Shown piece after piece: positions 30,369 through 40,041 of a DNA stretch of 64,000 nucleotides (position 1 is its first letter; each line of letters opens with the position of its first letter). The translations under genes and the position numbers were made by a program. A model generated the notes under the pieces. That model was not told the DNA's origin, did no database searches, and worked only from the letters and a program-made list of their open reading frames with translations. Location of the stretch: NCBI GenBank assembly GCA_963842455.1, contig CAWJHE010000008.1, forward strand, positions 1 to 64,000, written 5' to 3'. Source of the stretch: CAWJHE01 sp963842455 (lineage in GTDB: Bacteria > Chloroflexota > Anaerolineae > Anaerolineales > UBA4823).

Positions 30369-31130
30369 TTACCGGCCCCACTTGGCGCAGGATGTACGAA
30401 CCATAACCCATCCACCACCCTCCAGCTCTACTTTTTCTGAGAAACTGTAGGTATAAGTCGGATTTTCAAAACTGCCGCAGGAGAGGCTGTCCGTCATCAC
30501 ATTTTTCAAGCATACTTGCATATTCTCTGTTTGATTAACAGCGAACGGAATGCGGAACCAGCCTTCCCAAAATCCATTCTTATCTGTCCTAATTCGTCCG
30601 ATGCGAATTGCATCCATTTTATTCAACAAGTCTTCAGCTTGTTGAGTCACCTGCGCCTCAGTTGCAGTGCGCGGAACGTATTTGAACAGCTCTGGGATAT
30701 TCACATAATAGACCGTGTTCTTAGGGAAGCCTTCCACTTTGATATAAACCGAGTTCATCGAAGCGCCGGTGGTCATGCTCGGTTCCTTCTTGGTAGTGGT
30801 GGTGGTGGTATCACCTTCCTCGGTGGTGGTAGTGGTCGTGGTAGTTTCAGCCGGTTTTGTACCGCCTGCGATGCACAATACCTGCCCGGCAGTTAACACG
30901 TACGGTTCTTTGATGTCGTTATCCGTTGCAATCTCACGCCAATCGTATTGGTACAGTTGACCAATATAGATCAATGTTTCCCCTGGCTGCACCTTATGTT
31001 TAAATTTACAGGTAACTGCACTGGCTGCAGTTGTTTGGGCAAACACACTCCATATCAATGCCAGGATCAATAAACTCTTTACGATCATGGCATAGCGTTG
31101 AGTAGCTTGCCTTTTGTTTTTTTCATTCAT
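30369..31130 (-). CDS. Secreted LysM protein with poly-Thr linker
   Basis: An exported protein of about 253 residues. ATG at 31130 has aaggag nine bases upstream. After a signal peptide (to TTAASA) comes one LysM domain (KHKVQPGETLIYIGQLYQYDWREIATDND to LTAGQVLCI), a peptidoglycan- or glycan-binding module. Then a linker made of two Thr runs (eight and six) separated by EEGD, and a C-terminal beta domain of about 120 residues that I do not recognise (VYIKVEGFPKNTVYYV, WEGWFRIPF), with paired Cys. The Thr runs could be glycosylated. Expected location is the cell wall or outside. Confidence 0.82.
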   Translation of the reverse strand: MNEKNKRQATQRYAMIVKSLLILALIWSVFAQTTAASAVTCKFKHKVQPGETLIYIGQLYQYDWREIATDNDIKEPYVLTAGQVLCIAGGTKPAETTTTTTTTEEGDTTTTTTKKEPSMTTGASMNSVYIKVEGFPKNTVYYVNIPELFKYVPRTATEAQVTQQAEDLLNKMDAIRIGRIRTDKNGFWEGWFRIPFAVNQTENMQVCLKNVMTDSLSCGSFENPTYTYSFSEKVELEGGGWVMVRTSCAKWGR

Positions 31131-31390
31131 AACATTCGACTCCTTATCGATTTGTCGGGCTGACCGATATAACAACATAATTTATCAGACAGCCATAACA
31201 GGGGTAGTCTGTTAATCAACGTCCCAAGTATAGCACTTTTTAGCCCTTTTTTCCTTAGAAATTTTTCTTGTATCGATGGGTACCGACATCGATTCGCATC
31301 GACGGCGATAGACATCAACTTTGACTTTCTCGGCGTTATCCGTTAGACTTGATGAATATCCTTATTTCCTAAAGGGAGTCATCACCATCG

Positions 31391-32140
31391 ATGCAGCTCT
31401 ATTTTATCCGTCACGCACAATCACAAAACAATCTTCTCTTCGATCAAAATGGCAATGATCACGGGCGCTTATCAGACCCACCCATCACCGATATCGGTTG
31501 GCAGCAAGCCGAATGCCTGGCAGAATTTCTCAAAAATTCCGCTCCCAGCGCCTCTGCAGGAGTTATCGATCCACACAATCGCACAGGCTTCAAGTTTGAT
31601 TATTTGTATTGCAGTTTAATGATTCGCTCCATTCAAACAGGCACAATGCTAGCAAAAGTTCTGGAATTGCCTTTAACCGCGCTCGCTGATTTGCACGAAG
31701 GTGGCGGGATCTATCAAAAAGATGAGCACAACGGGGAGCTCATTGGATTACCGGGTAATGATGAACAATATTTCAAGACCCACTATCCCCACCTACGACT
31801 CCCAGCAGAGATGAACCGGAACGGCTGGTGGAACCGTGCATATGAAGATCATGTGACACGCCGTGAGCGCGCATCCAGACTGTTAAAATTGCTGATTAGC
31901 TTACACCAAGAGAAAAATGACAAGATTGCCTTGATCAGTCACGGCGGTTTCTACAATCATTTTATGGGTGAGATTTTAGGAATTCCGTTTCGCACAAGGA
32001 CTGAAGAGAACAACAATCAACCTGGCATCTGGTTGTCCATGAACAATGTTGCCATTAGCCGTTTCGACTGGGAGGCGGATGAGAAGCGTTTGGTCTATCA
32101 CAACCGGACAGATTTCCTCCCAGATGAACTCATCACTTAA
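31391..32140 (+). CDS. Histidine phosphatase (phosphoglycerate mutase-like)
   Basis: A branch of the histidine phosphatase superfamily, 249 residues. FIRHAQSQNN carries the catalytic RH motif, YLYCSLMIRSIQT matches the usual SxxxRxxxT substrate loop, LHEGGG provides the acid region and LISHGGFYNHF the second catalytic His. The substrate is unknown; sugar phosphates or nucleoside phosphates are usual. Start ATG 31391 with aaaggga upstream. It precedes the histidine kinase gene by about 100 bases on the same strand. Confidence 0.85.
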   Translation: MQLYFIRHAQSQNNLLFDQNGNDHGRLSDPPITDIGWQQAECLAEFLKNSAPSASAGVIDPHNRTGFKFDYLYCSLMIRSIQTGTMLAKVLELPLTALADLHEGGGIYQKDEHNGELIGLPGNDEQYFKTHYPHLRLPAEMNRNGWWNRAYEDHVTRRERASRLLKLLISLHQEKNDKIALISHGGFYNHFMGEILGIPFRTRTEENNNQPGIWLSMNNVAISRFDWEADEKRLVYHNRTDFLPDELIT

Positions 32141-32248
32141 TCCTTCAGGCTGGAAAATGAAATAAGTCCCCAATAGTCTTCAGTTCATTTATAATGTGAT
32201 CAGACAACCTGGAGTTATGCTGTTTTCATCTTGAATGTGCCAAAAAGA

Positions 32249-34525
32249 ATGAACACCAAACTTGGGAAAAGAAGGTTTCCAAAAAAAATGAAAAAGGCGC
32301 CTATCCAAACTGGATCAGGCGTGCCACAATTTAATAAAAATAGAATAAACGATCTCAACCTGGACTTGCTAAAAACGATCCAGGAAAAAGAAGACGATGT
32401 TTACAGACTTGAAGTGCTTGGCCAAATCAAGCAATCTGTATTGGTGGACCAGACCCCGCAAGAATTTGCATCGAAAACTTTCGATTTGCTTAGCAAATTG
32501 ATCCCGCACGATCATGCCAATGTCATCCTGTTTAATTTCAAAAAGAATAGAGCAAGAGTCCTGGCGATTCATGGTAAAGAGAATATCGGAATATCTCCTG
32601 GGGATACCTACCCTCTCAACGAATGTTTCGCAAACTGGAATGAGGTGATTGAAGGACGTATCCAGGTGGACCAATCGCTATTAAGTCCACAACCTTTATG
32701 TTTACTGGAGAACAGGCTGCAGTCTGTTGGGATACACTCACATCTGTCATTGTTGTTGATTTCCCACAATGAGGTGATTGGTAGCCTCAATATTGCCTCT
32801 TTTCAACCAGCAGCTTTCGATAAGAAGAGTTTGCGCATGGCAAGGGACGTAGCTGACTCTCTGGCAGTAGCAATCCAAAAAGCCACATTGTTCGAAGAAA
32901 CGCGCGTCAAAGCATCAGAATTGGAAGCCCTGGCAGAACTATCATCTGCTCTGCGACGTGCAGAAAAATGGACGGAAATCATCCATATCATGGTTCGCAC
33001 TTCCTTGCATTCCATGAATGCTTCTATTGCCGGGTTCTTATGGTTAGATAATCAGAGAGTGTGCAATATCAGCCTGGATTCCAGGCAGGCTCCAGAGAGT
33101 TTTAAAGAAGATGAATGGTTGGCAGATCAAGAAATCAGTGAGTTATTGAAATTAAATAACCCTATTTTCGACCCGGGAACCGAAACGGAGAGTTTGCAAT
33201 ATTTTCCTTTACCATTCCCTGTTCAATCCGTAGCCGTGCTGCCGGTGAAAACCGTTGGGGTGATTGCTGGTAAGTTATTTTTAGCCTTTGAAGCCAAAAA
33301 GGATTTTTCTAAAGAAGATCGTCGTTTATTGACCTCGATGGCAGACATTGCAGGAAATGCTCTCTATAGAGCTAACATCCTTGAAACTCTTGAACAACGT
33401 GTTTCAGATCGAACCCGCGAATTGTCCACTCTTTATAGCATTACCAACATCATCAGCCGCTCCTTAGATCTTCAATCTACGCTGGATCAATGTCTAAGGA
33501 GTATCTCAGAGGCTTTAGGTGCTGATATTGGTTTTATCCATTTCTTCAACAAAGATAACCAGGTGCTTCGAAGACAAGCCTGCGAAGGTTGGGTACAGGA
33601 AGAATCGCCTGAAGAAACCATCTATTTCAGGGAAATCTTCGACAAACAGCACCCGATTCTGATTACTGACCTTGCTTCGACCCCAATTGTTATGTCACAT
33701 GTCTCTTTTCTAAAAAATTATCCATCCTTTATCAGCGCACCCATTTTTGGCCGACAAGGCGTTTTGGGTCTGATTAGCTTTTTTTCATCAAAATCAACTG
33801 CATTCAACCACGAAGAAATGTCCTTGTTGACCAGCGTAGCCAACCACATATCCATTGCGGTGGAAAACAACCGTTTACACCAAAAAGCAGATGAAGCCAT
33901 CGTCATTGAAGAAAGACAGAGGTTAGCACGCGAGCTGCACGATTCGATTTCACAATTGCTTTACAGCCAGTTGCTTTTTTCGGAAGCCAGTTTGAAATTG
34001 ATCAACACCGGCGATACGGAATTATTAACGAGCTATCTGCACCGTTTGGCGGATGTTGCTGATCAGGCTTTTAAGGAAATGCGCCTGATGATTTATTCGT
34101 TGCGCCCCAAGGTGCTCGAAAGTGTTGGCCTTAGCGGAGCCTTACAGCATCGCTTAAACACTGTGGAACAACGGGCCGGTATGGAGACAAAATTCCTGGC
34201 TAAAGGGGTTGAAAATTTACCAGCCCAAGTTGAAGATGGATTATTTAGAATTGCCCAGGAAGCGCTCAATAATGCCTTGAAACACGCTTCGGCCACTTCG
34301 ATTACCCTGCGGCTAGAGCAAAATGAGCCTTTTATTGAGCTGGAAATATTGGACAATGGGATCGGTTTTGATAGAGAGACGATTGTTGAAGGGATCGGCA
34401 TCTCCAGCATGCAAGAACGCGCCAAACAGTTGGGCGGTGATCTGATCATTGATTCAACTCCTGGAAAGGGGACATCAGTCAGAGTTGCCATCAATTACTC
34501 TAATATAAAAAGGAACAAGAAATGA
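32249..34525 (+). CDS. Multi-GAF sensor histidine kinase, NarL/DegS type
   Basis: A soluble two-component sensor of about 758 residues. No membrane helix is seen. Three GAF-like domains (about 60-210, 225-385 and 390-545) are joined by helices. Then the HisKA_3 dimerisation motif ERQRLARELHDSISQLL, whose His is the phosphorylation site (about residue 565), and a HATPase domain with RIAQEALNNALKHA, DNGIGF and GIGISSMQERAKQLGG. I chose ATG 32249 over a TTG at 32231; the start is not certain. It overlaps the response regulator by four bases (ATGA), so the pair is coupled. The signal is unknown; GAF domains suggest a small ligand or redox group. Confidence 0.9.
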   Translation: MNTKLGKRRFPKKMKKAPIQTGSGVPQFNKNRINDLNLDLLKTIQEKEDDVYRLEVLGQIKQSVLVDQTPQEFASKTFDLLSKLIPHDHANVILFNFKKNRARVLAIHGKENIGISPGDTYPLNECFANWNEVIEGRIQVDQSLLSPQPLCLLENRLQSVGIHSHLSLLLISHNEVIGSLNIASFQPAAFDKKSLRMARDVADSLAVAIQKATLFEETRVKASELEALAELSSALRRAEKWTEIIHIMVRTSLHSMNASIAGFLWLDNQRVCNISLDSRQAPESFKEDEWLADQEISELLKLNNPIFDPGTETESLQYFPLPFPVQSVAVLPVKTVGVIAGKLFLAFEAKKDFSKEDRRLLTSMADIAGNALYRANILETLEQRVSDRTRELSTLYSITNIISRSLDLQSTLDQCLRSISEALGADIGFIHFFNKDNQVLRRQACEGWVQEESPEETIYFREIFDKQHPILITDLASTPIVMSHVSFLKNYPSFISAPIFGRQGVLGLISFFSSKSTAFNHEEMSLLTSVANHISIAVENNRLHQKADEAIVIEERQRLARELHDSISQLLYSQLLFSEASLKLINTGDTELLTSYLHRLADVADQAFKEMRLMIYSLRPKVLESVGLSGALQHRLNTVEQRAGMETKFLAKGVENLPAQVEDGLFRIAQEALNNALKHASATSITLRLEQNEPFIELEILDNGIGFDRETIVEGIGISSMQERAKQLGGDLIIDSTPGKGTSVRVAINYSNIKRNKK

Positions 34526-35184
34526 GTCAATTAATTGGGGTGCTAATTGTTGACGACCATGCAATTGTTCGAGAAGGTCTGCGGGCTGTTATCGGACTGG
34601 AAAGCGATATGCAGGTTGTAGGTGAAGCAAAAGACGGCAATGAAGCGATTGCGTTATCCAGACATCTTAAACCCGATGTAATTTTGATGGATCTACTCAT
34701 GCCAAATAAAGGGGGCATTGAAGCGATTCGGGAAATTTTGGAAGAAAACCCCAACCATCGCATCCTGGTTCTCACCAGTTTTGCCGAGGTGGATAAAATT
34801 CTTCCCACCATTCGATCGGGCGCTCTAGGCTACATTGTTAAGAATTCCAGCCCGGGTGAGTTATTAAGGGCAATCCGTGACGTTGCCAAGGGAGCGGTTT
34901 ACATGCAGCCTGACATTGCTCGTCAGCTGTTTCACGGTTTAAGCCAGAGCACAGAACCGCTGGTCCAACCCCTGGAACAGCTTTCCTCCCGGGAAGTGGA
35001 AATACTGAAATTGGTTTCTCAGGGAATGACAAACGATGAAATCGGCGAACAATTATCCATATCTAGCAGAACCGTGGGAGTCCATGTCACCCATATACTC
35101 GAGAAGCTCGACCTCAACAACCGTACTCAGGCTGCTCTTTTTGCATTGCGAAATGGACTGGTGAGCCTGTTTCCGGATGAATGA
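34522..35184 (+). CDS. NarL/LuxR-type response regulator
   Basis: Partner of the kinase upstream, 220 residues. The receiver domain has VDDH (10-13), the phospho-acceptor Asp in ILMDLLMP, LTSFAE and the conserved Lys in GYIVKNSS. The output domain is a LuxR-type helix-turn-helix (LSSREVEILKLVSQGMTNDEIGEQL, SSRTVGVHVTHILEKL). ATG overlaps the kinase stop. Targets cannot be seen from here. Confidence 0.94.
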   Translation: MSQLIGVLIVDDHAIVREGLRAVIGLESDMQVVGEAKDGNEAIALSRHLKPDVILMDLLMPNKGGIEAIREILEENPNHRILVLTSFAEVDKILPTIRSGALGYIVKNSSPGELLRAIRDVAKGAVYMQPDIARQLFHGLSQSTEPLVQPLEQLSSREVEILKLVSQGMTNDEIGEQLSISSRTVGVHVTHILEKLDLNNRTQAALFALRNGLVSLFPDE

Positions 35185-35208
35185 ACCCATCTTCCCAGTT
35201 AAAATCAT

Positions 35209-35507
35209 CGCATTTCGTGGGTCATGCAAAATGATCTAACCAAAAGATTGAAAGAAATCTCTGCGCACTCTGCGTCTCTGTGAGAGATAAGAAATTCTTT
35301 GCGTACTTTGCGACTTTGCGAGAGATCAAAAAAGCTAATCGCACTTCGTGGGCTATGCAAAATGATCTGTGAGCTTATTTCAAGAAAGAAATCTCTGCGC
35401 ACTCTGCGTCTCTGCGAGAGATAAGAAATTCTTTGCGTACTTTGCGACTTTGCGAGAGATCAAAAAAGCAAAAAATTGCGACCAATGCGACTTTGTGAGA
35501 GATCAAA
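35209..35507. repeat. 131-bp tandem repeat, two full units and a partial third
   Basis: Unit 1 (35209-35339) and unit 2 (35340-35470) both run from cgcayttcgtggg and atgcaaaatgatct through ctctgcgcactctgcgtctct and gcgtactttgcgactttgcg to agagatcaaaaaagc. A partial third copy (gcgactttgtgagagatcaa) ends at 35507. It fills the 349-base gap after the response regulator. The word pattern is of a widely scattered intergenic kind (cgcagagacgcagag on the other strand). No gene is supported here. Confidence 0.85.
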
Positions 35508-35533
35508 ATAGAAAGCTTGATTAGGGTGCTCCA

Positions 35534-36271
35534 ATGCATATTACGGTAATTAATGGCAATATAAGTACATCTGTAAGCGAAGATATTCTCCAGGCAGCCA
35601 GGCTGGCGGCATTTCCTGGAACAGAAATAACGATGCGGACACCAGAGATTGGACCGGCTACTATCGAAGGATATTTAGATGCCGAGTTGTCAGCTTTGGG
35701 TGTTTGTGAGGAGATTGCTCGCCCAAACCAGGAAACCGATGCGTTTGTGATCGCTTGCTTTAGCGATCCAGGTCTGTACGCCGCAAGAGAAATGACATCG
35801 CTCCCAGTCATAGGAATTGCCCAAGCATCCATGCTTACAGCCATGCATCTCGGACATAGTTTTTCATTGCTCAGTCCATTACAGAAAATGCGCCCAATAT
35901 TAAGGAAGCTGGCTGCTATCTACGGTTTTCAGGATCAATTAGCCAGCGTTCAAACGGTTGAAATGTCAGTTTCCCAGGCAGCCATCCACGGCCATGAGCG
36001 CTTGAATGCCTTTATTCAGGCAGGCGCAACTGCAATCGAAAAGGACGGCGCTGAAGTGCTAATTTTAGCCGGCGCTGTGCTGGCAGGCTTGGAAATAGAA
36101 ATGACCCGGGAATTAGGCATCCCTGTTTTGGATCCAGTTAAATGCGCCATGATCCAGGCCCAGGGTCTGGTCGCCATGCAATTGCAAACCAGCAAAAAGG
36201 GCGGCTTTAGTAATCACCGCCCCAAAACCAGTCATGGCGCACCTTCAAACCTGAAGAATTATTATCTCTAA
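35534..36271 (+). CDS. Aspartate/glutamate/hydantoin racemase family protein
   Basis: A 245-residue member of the Asp/Glu/hydantoin racemase superfamily. FVIACFSDPGL holds the first catalytic Cys. The region that normally has the second Cys (GCxGM) reads LILAGAVLAGLE, with Ala. A one-Cys enzyme could not do the usual two-base racemisation, so it may be a decarboxylase, isomerase or altered racemase. Start ATG at 35534 is weakly supported. It converges on the BtpA gene with stops overlapping by four bases, and may belong functionally to that catabolic operon. Confidence 0.8.
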   Translation: MHITVINGNISTSVSEDILQAARLAAFPGTEITMRTPEIGPATIEGYLDAELSALGVCEEIARPNQETDAFVIACFSDPGLYAAREMTSLPVIGIAQASMLTAMHLGHSFSLLSPLQKMRPILRKLAAIYGFQDQLASVQTVEMSVSQAAIHGHERLNAFIQAGATAIEKDGAEVLILAGAVLAGLEIEMTRELGIPVLDPVKCAMIQAQGLVAMQLQTSKKGGFSNHRPKTSHGAPSNLKNYYL

Positions 36272-37056
36272 TTCTTTACCGCTTGATGAACTGCATCCAT
36301 AAATTGTTTGACCAGGTTGATATCCCATTGCAGGATATCTTCTGCAGCACCTTTCCTTTTCAAAGCCGAGCTGACAATGACTCCGTCAGCCACCTTCAAT
36401 ACCTGAGCGATATTCTCTGCGGTTGCGGAGCCTCCTAAGATCAAAGGCCGTTTTAGATTTTGTTGCTTTGCTCTGGCAAGGATATCCAAGGATTCGGCAA
36501 AACTGGATCCGGTCAAGATTAATGCATCTGCACCGATATTCACCGCCCAACGTTCGCCTTGCTCAATAGGCATATCCACCAGTGGGAAACCGGTTCTGTC
36601 GTGCACATCGGCAAGTATTTTTACGGATTGCGCCCCAATCAAATCTCGATAGGTTACCGCCTCAACTCCACATGCCTGTTGCACACCCGAAGATTTGAGC
36701 ATCGCTCCGACGAACACTTTGATTCGAACAAAAGAAAAGCCACAGGCATTCGCTATTGCCAGGGCAGCGTACGGATCATGAGCCTCAACTATCGAACCCA
36801 GGGTGAGCTGCGGAAATTCTTGCCTGGCTAGCCGGCCTAAGCTCGCCATCCAGGCGATCATCTCCGGATTCGCTCGATCCTGAACCGAAGTCTGGTCTTG
36901 AATTTTGACAGCTGGAATTCCGCCATCCGCGAACACCTTCAGATTTGACAATAAATAATCCTCAAGATAAGCTCGATCTACTGGTTTTCCTCGATTAAAT
37001 GGCGGCAAATGAAGTGCTGCGATAACAATCGGTTTTTTTGTTAAGAAATCATGCAT
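36268..37056 (-). CDS. BtpA/SgcQ family TIM-barrel protein
   Basis: 262 residues; typical opening VIAALHLPPFNRG, then AVKIQDQT, VEAHDPYAALAIANACGFSFVRIKVFVGAML, ILADVHDRTG and GADALILTGSSF. BtpA proteins are TIM barrels whose enzymatic role is poorly known; some members are needed for photosystem I and others sit in sugar or nucleoside operons. ATG at 37056 follows aaggag. It is the last gene of the operon, 91 bases after the amidohydrolase, so it probably acts on a breakdown product of the same substrate. Confidence 0.85.
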   Translation of the reverse strand: MHDFLTKKPIVIAALHLPPFNRGKPVDRAYLEDYLLSNLKVFADGGIPAVKIQDQTSVQDRANPEMIAWMASLGRLARQEFPQLTLGSIVEAHDPYAALAIANACGFSFVRIKVFVGAMLKSSGVQQACGVEAVTYRDLIGAQSVKILADVHDRTGFPLVDMPIEQGERWAVNIGADALILTGSSFAESLDILARAKQQNLKRPLILGGSATAENIAQVLKVADGVIVSSALKRKGAAEDILQWDINLVKQFMDAVHQAVKN

Positions 37057-37147
37057 AGAATTTTTCTCCTTTATTATTTACCATGGCAATAACAATCATA
37101 TCTCATATTCCATGATCAACATCGATGGGTCTCAATGTGGATCGTAT

Positions 37148-38684
37148 TTACATCCCTGTAGGTTGGCTTGTGTCGCCATCTTCTGGAACCCATCGCTGGC
37201 CTTCAAAAGTCAGGCGTGATTTTCCCCAGAATGATGGTTCAATTTGCATATGCGGGTTAAGTCCGGCGCGCCTGATGGTTTCGAAAGACTCTTCCTGTGC
37301 AGCCTCCAATACATCCGCCTCATTGACAGATGTGACCTGGCGGTTTTGCATCAAAATCTTGCCATCGACGATAACAGTCGAAACATCCTGACCTGAGGCT
37401 TCGTAAATCAAACGATGTACAGGCATAAACAATGGCGCCAGGTGTGGCTGATACATGTCTACACTTATCACGTCCGCTTTCTTTCCTGGCTCTAAGGAAC
37501 CGATTTCATCATCCCATCCAAGCGCCCGGGCTGCATCAATGGTAATCATTTCCAAAAGTTTGCCAGCCGGCAATATAAATACATCCTTTAGCAGGAGCTG
37601 ATTAACCAATTGGGCCTTGCGGGCAGCCTGGAAAAGATCAAAAGGCGTTTTTGGTGAGGTCCCATCGCTGACCACCGCAACCGTGACACCTGCATCAAGC
37701 AATTCAGGCACCGGAGTACGAGCTTTTGCCTGTGAGGTTCCTGGCATATGTCCAACTCGCGTGTCCGTATCTGCCAAAATTTGTACTTCCGCCAGAGAAA
37801 GACCATTACAATGCTGCAACGAGACATCAGGCCCAATCAGCCCATATTCATCCATGGCCGCCAACCTGACCATCCCACCGAAAGCATCCGAGTGTATTCG
37901 TGTATGGTACTGGCTGGCGATTTCTCGGACTCTGCGCGATTGAAGACGATCGTGCGCAGTCAACTCTGGCGCAATATCAGGCGCAGTCGGTCCTGATGAA
38001 TCCAGGGAAGGAACAATCAAGAAAGGTGTCACATAAACTCGAATTCGCCCAGCCTGCACCGTGGTTCCAGGTTTCAATTACAGCCGCAGTGCTTTGCATG
38101 GCTTGTTCAAATTCCACCAGGTGGGTAGTCTGGCGGCCATTTTCCCATGTGCTGAAGCGGTGCGGCCAGGGAGGATTGCAAGGTCCCACGGCAACCACCT
38201 CCCGTACGCCAGTCTCAGCATAGGCTTGTGCATGTTGGTTGGCGTATATGGGCTGATCACTCCTCGGTTCAGAACCCATAACACTCAAACCACAAGTAAT
38301 TCCAGCCTTAAGTCGCTCTAAGGCGGATAATTTACCTTCGACATACCAAAACTGCGGTGTTGTGAAGTTATGGTAGGTTCTGGTCATTATTCTTGACCAA
38401 AAAGATGGTGTGTCCGAGGCAATAGTCTTCAACAGGCTATGCCCACCATGACCATGAGCATCCACCAGTCCAGGCAATACAACCTGGTTTCGACAATCCA
38501 AGACCTTATTCGCCTGGAAATGACTTTCTAGCTCCTGGGTGGTGCCGACAGCCACAATTCTACCCTTGTCTATCGCCACTGCACCATCCGGTATGATTCT
38601 CCTTTCAGCATCCATGGGGATGACTGTTCCGTTAACAAGCAATAAATCGATCAAGCTGATTTCAGTTTGCGTATTTTTTTTCAT
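37148..38684 (-). CDS. Amidohydrolase, cyclic deaminase-like (frameshifted)
   Basis: A metal-dependent hydrolase of the amidohydrolase superfamily, about 510 residues. The metal ligands are present: HGHGGHS (HxH), IHSDAF, LQHCNG and VSDGTSP (Asp). The end has ALGWDDEIGSLEPGKKADVISVD, common to the deaminase and chlorohydrolase branch. A frame change near 38060 splits it; both parts align with one protein. ATG at 38684 follows the stop of the next amidohydrolase by two bases. The substrate is unknown, possibly a ring or amide nitrogen in the compound imported by the ABC system. Confidence 0.8.
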
Positions 38685-38686
38685 GT

Positions 38687-40015
38687 CTAATATCCCATCT
38701 TCTTCCAAAGAGCATCCGACCGCGCCTGTGCTTCTTCAAGAATGGATTGTTCATCCACAAGGGTTGGCTTTCCATCTTTGATTAACATTTTCCCGTCAAC
38801 AAAAACCATATCCACATCACTTCCTAATCCATTGTGAACCAGGTTGGCAACCGCATCGCGCCTGGGTACTAAATGAGCTTGATTAAAATCCATCACAACG
38901 ATATCTGCTTTTTTTCCAACTTCCAATGAACCAATCACATCTTGTAAACCCAAAGCCTTTGCTCCACCCATCGTAGCCATTTCCAATACATCGATGGCTC
39001 TGAGCGCTTGTGGATCATCTTCTCTCATGCGTGCAATACACACAGCTAAACGCAGTACTTCTACCATATCGCCTGCCATATTGTCTGTGCCGAGCCCGAT
39101 GTTGACACCCAGATCAAGCAAATCTTTGATTGGAGCCATCATCCCACCTTTTGCATTGCTGCCACTTTGATGGGAAACATGAGTAGCTGTTGACTTCAGC
39201 AGCTTCTTTTCGTTATCGTTGATATAGATACAATGCCCAGCGATTAATTTCGGTCCCAACACCCCGTTTTGAGCCAGGTATTCGACCACCGTCAAACCGC
39301 TTCTTTCACGAATATGCTCCACCTCTCGACGACTTTGGGCAACATGCAGCACCAGTCCAACATTCAATGCTTCAGAAACTCTAACCAGGTTTTTCAGGTA
39401 TTTCGTCGAACAGGTATCCGGAGCATGCGGGCCAATTCGAGTGGTAATTCGTCCATTGCTAGCATTTTCCCAAGTTTTGCAAAGCTCAACTGCACGTTCC
39501 AATAACTCATCGCCGCGTGACGCATCAAACTCATATTTTTTGTCTGGAATCAGAAATAAATCTGCATCGTGTAAACGCTCGCTAACGTTGGCGCGCATGC
39601 CTAAGTCATCGAAAGCTCTGGCAGCTTCATGCTCATAGATGTAGTTATCTACAATACAGGTCGTGCCAAACTTCAATGCCTCCAAACCACCGAGTAATGA
39701 GAAGACATGCACATCTTCAGGAGAAAGGAAGACACCCTGTGGAACTTTGGGGCTGTAAGCTGGCGCAACACCCAAATCGTCACCAATCCCGCGCAATATG
39801 GATAAGGCAGCATGGGTGTGCAGATTAACAAATCCTGGCAAAATCACTTTACCTTTCGCTGGAATTTGCTTTACATCCGCCTGGATCGATGGCAACGCGT
39901 TCATCTCTCCTAACCAGCTGATTTGATCTCCATCGATTAACAATCCTGCTGATTGGAGCACCTGTTTGTCCGCATCCATCGTGACAATGGTGGCGTCAGA
40001 AATGAGAATTTTCAC
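38687..40015 (-). CDS. Amidohydrolase of the SAH/MTA deaminase-atrazine chlorohydrolase group
   Basis: 442 residues, intact. Metal and catalytic positions: NLHTHAA (HxH), VLHVAQS, GHCIYI and LGTDNMAGDM (Asp). LPGFVNLHTHAALSILRG and EMATMGGAKALGLQDVIGSLEVGKKADIVVMD are standard for the group. The SxSNAKGGMMAPI segment differs somewhat from the usual NPxSNxKLASGIAP, so S-adenosylhomocysteine or methylthioadenosine is not assured. GTG start at 40015 with aggtg seven bases upstream. Paralogue of the next gene; the two may act on successive intermediates. Confidence 0.88.
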   Translation of the reverse strand: MKILISDATIVTMDADKQVLQSAGLLIDGDQISWLGEMNALPSIQADVKQIPAKGKVILPGFVNLHTHAALSILRGIGDDLGVAPAYSPKVPQGVFLSPEDVHVFSLLGGLEALKFGTTCIVDNYIYEHEAARAFDDLGMRANVSERLHDADLFLIPDKKYEFDASRGDELLERAVELCKTWENASNGRITTRIGPHAPDTCSTKYLKNLVRVSEALNVGLVLHVAQSRREVEHIRERSGLTVVEYLAQNGVLGPKLIAGHCIYINDNEKKLLKSTATHVSHQSGSNAKGGMMAPIKDLLDLGVNIGLGTDNMAGDMVEVLRLAVCIARMREDDPQALRAIDVLEMATMGGAKALGLQDVIGSLEVGKKADIVVMDFNQAHLVPRRDAVANLVHNGLGSDVDMVFVDGKMLIKDGKPTLVDEQSILEEAQARSDALWKKMGY

Positions 40016-40041
40016 GGTAACACACCTGCTTTCTGTTTTGA

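Noticed and set aside
30780..30860. Poly-Thr run of the LysM protein as a sign of slippage or error
   Set aside because: The frame stays open on both sides and Thr-rich linkers are common in wall proteins.
31270..31320. Repeated catcga words before the histidine phosphatase gene as an operator
   Set aside because: Spacing is irregular (16, then 10 bases) and there is no clear dyad.
35209..35507. Possible CRISPR or small protein gene on the minus strand
   Set aside because: The repeat has no unique spacers, and the open frame is made only of repeat words (for example HRDAECAE), so no gene is supported.
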